A stretch of DNA of 49,239 nucleotides. Origin: Bdellovibrionia bacterium (GTDB lineage: Bacteria; Bdellovibrionota; Bdellovibrionia; Bdellovibrionales; JAUICD01). Below the pieces are notes generated by a model that had not been told where the DNA came from, made no database searches, and saw nothing but the letters and a program-made list of their open reading frames with translations. Positions 43,615 through 49,239 of this stretch are shown piece by piece. Location of the stretch: assembly GCA_030427965.1 (NCBI GenBank), contig JAUICD010000022.1, positions 1 through 49,239 on the forward strand, written 5' to 3'. A program made the translations under genes and the position numbers. Numbering within the stretch: the stretch's first letter is position 1; every line of letters begins with the position of its first letter.

Positions 43615-45507
43615 ATGGCACGAACAAGTAAAATACAAAAGAAAGTCGAAGACTTAAAGGTTCTTGTTAAGGAGTTTCCAAAGACTCCTGGCGTTTATCT
43701 TATGAAAAATGATCAAGACAAGATCATATATATTGGAAAGGCAAAAAGTTTAAGAGCGCGAGTTGGGAGTTATCTCACTGATAGTAAGGGACATTCCACT
43801 AAAACTCAGTTTCTGATTTCACAGATTGAGAAGATTGAATATCTTCTAGCTAAAACTGAGGTCGAAGCCTTTCTTTTGGAAGCTTCTTTGATAAAGAAAC
43901 ATCGACCCAAATACAATGTTCGTTTAAAAGATGACAAAGCCTATCCATATATAAAACTCTCAATCCAACACAAATTTCCAAGGCTTTTTCTAAGCCGTAG
44001 AGTTAAAAAAGATGGAGCACTTTACTTTGGCCCCTACACCAGTGGGTACGCAGTCCATGAAACCATCCGTTTTTTAAACCGAACCTTTCAAATCCGAGAT
44101 TGCAAAGATTCTTATTTTAAAAATAGAACTCGCCCCTGTCTGACTCATCAAATAGGGAGGTGCACAGCTCCTTGTGTGGAACTTGTTTCTGGTGAGGAAT
44201 ACGCCAAAGATATCAATAGTGCTTTGGAGTTTTTGCGTGGCCAAAATGCCAAACTTTTAAGTGATTTGGAAAAACGTATGAAGAAGGCGGCAAAGGCAGA
44301 GCGTTTTGAAGTGGCGGCCAAAATAAGAGACTCTCTTTATTCTGTTGAAAGAATTTTAGAAAAACAACCTGTGATTCGAGATGGATTAGACACAGATCAA
44401 GACTCTGTAGGGTTTTATGGAGATGAAAGAGGGACGATGGTTGCAACTCTCCACGTACGTAGGGGACGAATTGTCGGTAGGCGAAGTCACTTTCTGCCTC
44501 AAGTGGATTCTTCAAATAAAGAAGAAGACGTTCGTGAGTGGTTGATTTCATTTTTAAATCAGTATTATGAAGACAATATAATACCAGATGAGGTTTTGCT
44601 TCCCGTAGAGATGGGGAAAGACATTCGTGATTTGATGTGTGATGTTCTAAAAGAAAGATGTGGCCGAGAGGTGGGTGTTCGGTTTCCAACAGATGAGGAT
44701 GGAACCCACCTTCTTCAAGAGGTAGATCGATTTGCCCATGATGTTTTTAAGGATTATGTGTCCAAGTCAGAGAAGAAGGCGAAGGGCTTGAGGGAAATTG
44801 AGAAAAGATTCCGGCTGCCAGAGTTTCCAAAACGCATTGAGTGTTTTGATATTTCCACCTTTCAAGGAAAGGAGACAGTGGCAAGTCAGGTTGTATTTGA
44901 AGATGGTATTCCGCATCGTGATCAATATCGAAGATACAAGATTAAAACTGTTGAGGGTGTAAATGATTTTGCGTCCATGAAAGAGGTCTTGGAAAGACGT
45001 TTAAAGCATACGGAGTATGATGACCCACAACTGATTGTTGTGGATGGCGGAAAGGGGCAGTTGTCTATTGCCGTTGAAGTTTTGAAAGAGTTGGGACGTG
45101 TTGAGATCCCCGTTGTGGGATTAGCGAAATCTCGCTCAAAGGGCGCGTTTAGTGATTCTTCTATTGAAGCAACGGAAGAGAGATTCTTTCTACCAGGTCG
45201 TCAAAACCCTCTTATATTTAAAACAAATTCAGAGGCTTTTCAGATACTGGTGGGGTTGAGAGATGAAGCTCACCGATTTGCTATCACTTATCATCGTAAA
45301 TTGAGAGAGGGAACTTCGCTTGAAAGTGAGTTAGATTATATTGTCGGGCTTGGTGATAAGAGAAAAAAAGCACTTCTCAAACACTTTGAATCAGTAGAAC
45401 ATCTTCGTCATGCCTCTGCAGAGGAGATAGCTGATCTTAGGGGCTTTAATCGAGTTTTAGCTGAAAGAGTACTTGTGCAACTCAATGAAACTGGAGAGGA
45501 CAGTTAG
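43615..45507 (+). CDS. uvrC: Excinuclease ABC subunit C
   Basis: UvrC makes both incisions in nucleotide excision repair. The 630-residue product has the N-terminal GIY-YIG nuclease (GVYLMKND...IIYIGKAKSLRARV, about 26-51), a Cys-containing segment near 165-185, a UVR motif (about 213-245), the RNase H-like second nuclease (CFDIST about 419; VVDGGKGQL about 480) and C-terminal helix-hairpin-helices. The 242 bp before it hold only an inverted pair TGCGTCAT (43463) / ATGACGCA (43534). Confidence 0.97.
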   Translation: MARTSKIQKKVEDLKVLVKEFPKTPGVYLMKNDQDKIIYIGKAKSLRARVGSYLTDSKGHSTKTQFLISQIEKIEYLLAKTEVEAFLLEASLIKKHRPKYNVRLKDDKAYPYIKLSIQHKFPRLFLSRRVKKDGALYFGPYTSGYAVHETIRFLNRTFQIRDCKDSYFKNRTRPCLTHQIGRCTAPCVELVSGEEYAKDINSALEFLRGQNAKLLSDLEKRMKKAAKAERFEVAAKIRDSLYSVERILEKQPVIRDGLDTDQDSVGFYGDERGTMVATLHVRRGRIVGRRSHFLPQVDSSNKEEDVREWLISFLNQYYEDNIIPDEVLLPVEMGKDIRDLMCDVLKERCGREVGVRFPTDEDGTHLLQEVDRFAHDVFKDYVSKSEKKAKGLREIEKRFRLPEFPKRIECFDISTFQGKETVASQVVFEDGIPHRDQYRRYKIKTVEGVNDFASMKEVLERRLKHTEYDDPQLIVVDGGKGQLSIAVEVLKELGRVEIPVVGLAKSRSKGAFSDSSIEATEERFFLPGRQNPLIFKTNSEAFQILVGLRDEAHRFAITYHRKLREGTSLESELDYIVGLGDKRKKALLKHFESVEHLRHASAEEIADLRGFNRVLAERVLVQLNETGEDS

Positions 45508-45515
45508 GAGAGAGT

Positions 45516-46250
45516 ATGAAAATATTTATTTTACCGTTGGTTGTTTTTTCTTTTCATCTTGTGGCGGCATCTGATTGGCCGGGGGCTAAGAGTTCTAGAG
45601 GGGATATTTATGACAAATACGAGCCTGAGAACCCAGAAGTTCTATTTACTCAAGAGCGTATTGTAAAAAAGGACAGAAGAGATGGTTTCTTTGTTGAGAA
45701 AACCTTTAAGGATTCAAATGGAGAAGTTGTTGTCCTAGAGACGTTTGTTTATAAAAATGGACGGGTTATTAAGATGGAGCTGTCTCAATCTCAGCTCAAA
45801 GCCTCAGGTGGCTTTGAAGTCAAAGATGGAAAAGTGCACCTTCATTATACGAAAAATGGGAAAACAAAAACAGATAGTGAGAATTGGGTTGAGAATTTCG
45901 TGAGTAGTGATGAAATTGGGGGATATTTAATAAAGAACTGGGAAGCTCTAATGGAAGGGGATTCTATTAAAATTCGCCTACCAGTTGTAGATAGATTGGA
46001 AACCGTTGGGTTTAAGTTCTTCAAAATTGGAGAGCGTCCAATAGGTGGTAAAGACCATATTCTGGTAAAAATGAAACCCTCAAGCTTTATTATTGCAGCT
46101 CTTGTGGATCCATTGGTTTTTACAATAGAAAAAAATGGACGCCGGAGGATTTTGGAAGTGGATGGAAGAACAGCCCCCAAAGTTAAAAAAGAAAACTCAT
46201 GGAAAGATCTTGACGCAATTTTAAAGATCCACTCACACGTTTATCCATAA
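45516..46250 (+). CDS. Hypothetical exported protein
   Basis: The 244-residue product has a signal peptide (cleavage near VAA-S, residue 18) and a mature part of repeated beta strands (FKDSNGEVVVLETFVYKNGRVI), recalling DUF3108-like outer-membrane or periplasmic proteins. No catalytic motif is seen. The ATG lies 8 nt after uvrC behind GGAGAG, so it is probably co-transcribed with uvrC though not obviously related in function. Confidence 0.65.
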   Translation: MKIFILPLVVFSFHLVAASDWPGAKSSRGDIYDKYEPENPEVLFTQERIVKKDRRDGFFVEKTFKDSNGEVVVLETFVYKNGRVIKMELSQSQLKASGGFEVKDGKVHLHYTKNGKTKTDSENWVENFVSSDEIGGYLIKNWEALMEGDSIKIRLPVVDRLETVGFKFFKIGERPIGGKDHILVKMKPSSFIIAALVDPLVFTIEKNGRRRILEVDGRTAPKVKKENSWKDLDAILKIHSHVYP

Positions 46251-46329
46251 GGCCTATCAAATGCTCCAATCATTTATGAATGCAATCTTTTATGGAGACG
46301 CATTCGTATACGCTTATGGAAAAGAAGAC

Positions 46330-46527
46330 TCAGTTGATCACATAATCATGAGTTCTGTTTTTTACTCCACAACTGGGACAGGTGGCCTGTTCGGTGACCT
46401 TGAAGTTCATGTAGTCTGTTGAGTAGGAGTAGGTCAGATCTGATCCACAAAGACAACATTTTGTGTAGGCTTCGACAATTTCTTCCTTTGGAACTTCTGG
46501 GCGTGGTATTCCTTTTTGTAAATCCAT
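46330..46527 (-). CDS. Small zinc-ribbon protein
   Basis: The 65-residue product has two cysteine knuckles, C24-x2-C27 (with an extra Cys 25) and C50-x2-C53, typical of a zinc ribbon. AGGAGA precedes ATG 46527. It is convergent with the exported protein gene at 45516. Possible roles are nucleic-acid or protein binding; no family is recognised. Confidence 0.68.
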   Translation of the reverse strand: MDLQKGIPRPEVPKEEIVEAYTKCCLCGSDLTYSYSTDYMNFKVTEQATCPSCGVKNRTHDYVIN

Positions 46528-46678
46528 CTCTATTTCTCCTCCATAGGCGTATTTGATGTTCTATTTAGCTCTTCGGAGGAGAGTCTTTTCCCTTTAGGGG
46601 CCACAGGGCGAATAAGACCTTTGACGCAGGCAGAAATTTCGTGTCGGCCATGGTCGAGTTTGGTAGCTTACTTCCTCT

Positions 46679-47134
46679 ATGAATAACACCCCGCAATCGC
46701 TCTATTTGAAAGATGTTTTAGGTATTGAGGGTATTCTTGTTCCCGATGGTTTTGTTCAAGAAGTTGAGACAAAACAAGTGGTAACTGAAGCACCTCAGGA
46801 AAGAGAATTGACTGTTTTTTGTAAATTGGATTTGGATAATGAAAAATCCTTACTGGATAAAATGCTTCAAGCAATGAAGTGTCCTACTCCAGGAAGTCTT
46901 CGGATCATAAGCTCTTTGGATCAGCTGAGAGAAAGGGAAACAGTTCTAGTCATGGGTGAAAAGGCTTGGAAAGATTTTGAACTGAGTGTGCAAGATAAAG
47001 GAACATGGGTGTCCTATGAGGAACACTCTGTGATATTCACCTATGGTCCTAAAGAAGCTTTGGCTCGACCACAATTGAAGAAGGAAGTCTGGCGAGATCT
47101 TCAAAGGGTTATGGCTAAAATGGGGTGGTCATGA
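46679..47134 (+). CDS. Hypothetical protein upstream of nfeD-like gene
   Basis: The 151-residue cytoplasmic product has a mixed alpha/beta look: an early LKDVLGIEGILVPDG, central strands RIISSLDQLRERETVLVMG and a final helix. The ATG at 46679 lacks a clear ribosome binding site. The stop overlaps the NfeD-like start (ATGA), so it belongs to that operon and is probably made at the same level. I do not recognise the family. Confidence 0.62.
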   Translation: MNNTPQSLYLKDVLGIEGILVPDGFVQEVETKQVVTEAPQERELTVFCKLDLDNEKSLLDKMLQAMKCPTPGSLRIISSLDQLRERETVLVMGEKAWKDFELSVQDKGTWVSYEEHSVIFTYGPKEALARPQLKKEVWRDLQRVMAKMGWS

Positions 47135-48444
47135 GAGCAATAGCTGTTTTATTGATAAGCCTATTGTCATTTTCAGCCAATTCAAGCTGCAAAATTGAAG
47201 TTTCCATACGTGGACCTATTGGCCCAAGTGTTTCAGACTACCTTGCTCGAGCAGTAGAGCAGGTGAAGGAAAGGGACTGTGATGGAATCCTTCTTTTGAT
47301 CAACACTCCTGGTGGAAGCTTACAAACGACTCGTATTATTGTTGAACAAATTCTCAATTCAGACTTTCCTTACCTCTGTCTTGTGGCTCCCCATGGGGCT
47401 CATGCTGGAAGTGCTGGAGCTATTATTTTACAAGCCTGTCATGTTGCAGGAGCCATGGAGTCCACAAATATCGGTGCAGCAACCCCCATCCAGTCCACTG
47501 GCCAAGATATGGCAGAAGACCTGAGAAAAAAAGTAATGAACGACACGCTTAGTTGGATGGATGGACTAACAAAAAAGAACAATCGAAATAAAAAATTTGG
47601 ACGCGATATTATTACTGAGGCAAAAGCGGTTGAAGCCAGTGAGGCGCTTAAGCTTGGTGGAATTGACTACGTCGTTAAAGATATAGACGAATTTCTGAAA
47701 GTTTCTGAAGGGCGAGTTGTGAACCTTTCTGGAGAGAGAACAGTTGAAATTACAAAAAACAAAAGAATACCTTTTGCTCCGGATTTTCGTTTTCAACTTT
47801 TAGATATAGTTACAGATCCTCAGTTTGCATATATGATTTTTATGGGTTCATTGGCTCTTCTTTATTTTGAACTGACGCATCCGGGAGTGATGGTTCCGGG
47901 TCTTGTCGGTGGAATTGGTCTTATTGTTTCATTGGTGAGTTTCCATAAGCTAGAGGTGTCTTGGGCAGGGTTGTTGCTCTTGTTGCTTGGTCTGGTTTTG
48001 ATGATTGCTGAAGCATTCATTCCAAGCTTTGGAGCACTAGGGATTGGGGGGATTGTCGCCTTTGTTATGGGAAGTATTTTTCTCTTTGATTCAGGAGTTG
48101 GAGCCCCTCAGATTCACTTAGGGCTAATACTTCCAACAGCAATTGGAACAGGTTTGATCATGATGGTCATTGCTCAACTTGTATACAGGACAAGACAGCT
48201 GAAGTCGGTAAGTGGTACAAATGAATTTTTGGGTCAGGTTGCTGAAATTTTCTTTCGAAATGGTGAGGACTCTCAAAAAGGAAAAGTGAAGTTACGTGGG
48301 AGTGTTTGGACTGTGAGCGCTAACGAAGAACTCAGTGTTGGTGACAAGGTACAGGTAGAGGCAACGGATGGTCTAAAGTTGATTGTTAAAAAAGTAAAGC
48401 AAAATGAAAATCAGATTAAAAATAAAACTGAGGGCAACGTATAG
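47131..48444 (+). CDS. NfeD-like membrane serine protease (ClpP-type domain + OB domain)
   Basis: The product (437 residues from ATG 47131) has a signal peptide, a ClpP/SppA-like domain (about 20-215) with INTPGG (about 57) and the nucleophile in HAGSAGA (Ser 94), four or so membrane helices (about 225-345) and a terminal OB-fold (about 360-425). This is the long NfeD form that cleaves stomatin-family partners. ATGA couples it to the gene upstream, and a slipin gene follows at 48497, the classic NfeD-stomatin pair. Confidence 0.93.
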   Translation: MRAIAVLLISLLSFSANSSCKIEVSIRGPIGPSVSDYLARAVEQVKERDCDGILLLINTPGGSLQTTRIIVEQILNSDFPYLCLVAPHGAHAGSAGAIILQACHVAGAMESTNIGAATPIQSTGQDMAEDLRKKVMNDTLSWMDGLTKKNNRNKKFGRDIITEAKAVEASEALKLGGIDYVVKDIDEFLKVSEGRVVNLSGERTVEITKNKRIPFAPDFRFQLLDIVTDPQFAYMIFMGSLALLYFELTHPGVMVPGLVGGIGLIVSLVSFHKLEVSWAGLLLLLLGLVLMIAEAFIPSFGALGIGGIVAFVMGSIFLFDSGVGAPQIHLGLILPTAIGTGLIMMVIAQLVYRTRQLKSVSGTNEFLGQVAEIFFRNGEDSQKGKVKLRGSVWTVSANEELSVGDKVQVEATDGLKLIVKKVKQNENQIKNKTEGNV

Positions 48445-48496
48445 TGCCAGCAATTGAAAAGTCGATTTATCTTAATAAACCGTTTTGGAGGTTATG

Positions 48497-49239
48497 ATGT
48501 TGGAATTTGGAATGGGTACACTGTTTTTTTTAGGGTTCTTAGCAATTTTTATTTTAAAGTCATCTGTTAAAATTCTCAAAGAATGGGAGAGAGGGGTTGT
48601 TCTTAGATTTGGGCGAATTATTGGTGTTAAGGAACCTGGGCTAAGATTTATTATTCCTATTGTAGATGATATGAGAAAGATGGAGCTTCGAACGGTCACT
48701 ATGGATGTTCCTTCTCAAGATGTAATTACTATTGATAACGTCAGTCTTAAGCTCAATGCTGTTTTGTATTTTCGAGTGATGGATCCAGTGAAGGCGCTCA
48801 ATGATATTCAAGACTATTACTTTGCAACAAGCCAGCTTGCACAAACTACACTGCGCTCCGTTGTTGGACAGTTCTCTTTGGATCACCTTCTTTCAAAAAG
48901 AGATGAAATCAATGTGAAACTTCAAGACATTTTGGATGAATCCACAAATTCATGGGGTATTAAGGTTGAAAACGTAGAAATGAAGCACATCGATCTACCT
49001 AAAGAGATGCAGAGAGCGATTGCAAAAGAAGCCGAGGCAGAAAGAGAAAGGCGAGCCAAGGTGATCAGTGCCGAGGGTGAGGTGCAGAGAGCTGAGAAGT
49101 TAAAAGCTGCTTCAATCACTCTTGCTGAGTCGCCATCTGCATTACAGTTGGCCTACCTCCAAACACTAAACGAGATCTCAGGCGAGGGGACAAATACAAT
49201 TGTTTTCCCTCTTCCACTAGAGTTGACTGAAACGTTTCT
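48497..49239 (+). CDS. Slipin / stomatin-like SPFH protein, 3' end outside the window
   Basis: From ATG 48497 (GGAGG 5 nt upstream; ATG 48494 is too close) 247 residues are visible and the frame stays open. It starts with one membrane helix (about 6-20), then the SPFH domain ([13 protein letters not shown], then [20 protein letters not shown]), and a charged coiled coil ([18 protein letters not shown]) ending near the window edge. Slipins form oligomeric membrane scaffolds and are processed by NfeD proteases such as the gene just upstream. Confidence 0.93.
   Translation, partial: MLEFGMGTLFFLGFLAIFILKSSVKILKEWERGVVLRFGRIIGVKEPGLRFIIPIVDDMRKMELRTVTMDVPSQDVITIDNVSLKLNAVLYFRVMDPVKALNDIQDYYFATSQLAQTTLRSVVGQFSLDHLLSKRDEINVKLQDILDESTNSWGIKVENVEMKHIDLPKEMQRAIAKEAEAERERRAKVISAEGEVQRAEKLKAASITLAESPSALQLAYLQTLNEISGEGTNTIVFPLPLELTETF

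Noticed and set aside
1..49239. CRISPR array, rRNA operon, insertion sequence, prophage or replication origin
   Set aside because: No regularly spaced repeats, rRNA sequence, transposase or phage genes, or DnaA-box clusters were seen.

Overview
The window looks like chromosomal sequence of a Gram-negative, AT-rich (roughly 40 % G+C by eye) bacterium with many exported proteins. A CarD regulator, frequent signal peptides and lipoproteins, an HD-GYP protein and exported hydrolases recall the Bdellovibrio / Bacteriovorax-like lineages (Bdellovibrionota, former Deltaproteobacteria). That placement is inferred from protein style; there is no rRNA here. Genes are dense, often joined by ATGA or GTGA overlaps, and several use GTG or TTG starts.

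Layout. 1-9.1 kb: a partial gene, then a minus-strand operon of acetyl-CoA synthetase with an OpuC/ProX-like ABC transporter (ATPase plus a fused binding protein-permease); a plus-strand run of pirin, GNAT and an esterase-like hydrolase; a 50-residue DUF5989-like membrane protein with a TTG start; and a minus-strand pair of M14/aspartoacylase-like and DNase I-like proteins. 9.1-20.5 kb: an FtsK that ends at its motor domain, lipoproteins, a PIG-L deacetylase whose start lies in a terminator hairpin, an ArfB-like release factor, an MDR oxidoreductase, a tandem PspC protein and an exported HELGH metalloprotease.

20.7-24.8 kb is accessory DNA at an intact tRNA-Gly(GCC). A 72-nt identical copy of that tRNA lies 1,650 bp away, and a 27-bp copy of the tRNA 3' end plus flank lies about 1.5 kb further. 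The two resulting segments look like tandem integrations into one tRNA, with no integrase. One carries an AbiEi-like regulator with an elaborate palindromic operator and a 5'-truncated nucleotidyltransferase-like fragment. The other carries one exported zinc metalloprotease.

24.9-34.8 kb: pgsA, two conserved hypotheticals, class II fructose-1,6-bisphosphatase (glpX), a zinc-ribbon protein, a START-domain protein with a phasin-like partner, an exported fusion of a C39-like cysteine-peptidase domain with an acyl-CoA dehydrogenase, an exported FAM20/PI3K-like kinase, a frameshifted rarD and an HD-GYP protein. 34.9-49.2 kb is mostly housekeeping: recG, carD, gltX, cysS, uvrB, uvrC, then an NfeD-slipin pair cut by the window end. 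It also holds a secreted protein built of four 52-residue repeats.

The best candidates for something undescribed are the tRNA-Gly double island with its four-half-site operator, the exported C39-ACAD fusion, the exported FAM20-like kinase and the four-repeat secreted protein. No CRISPR array, rRNA, insertion sequence or origin was seen.
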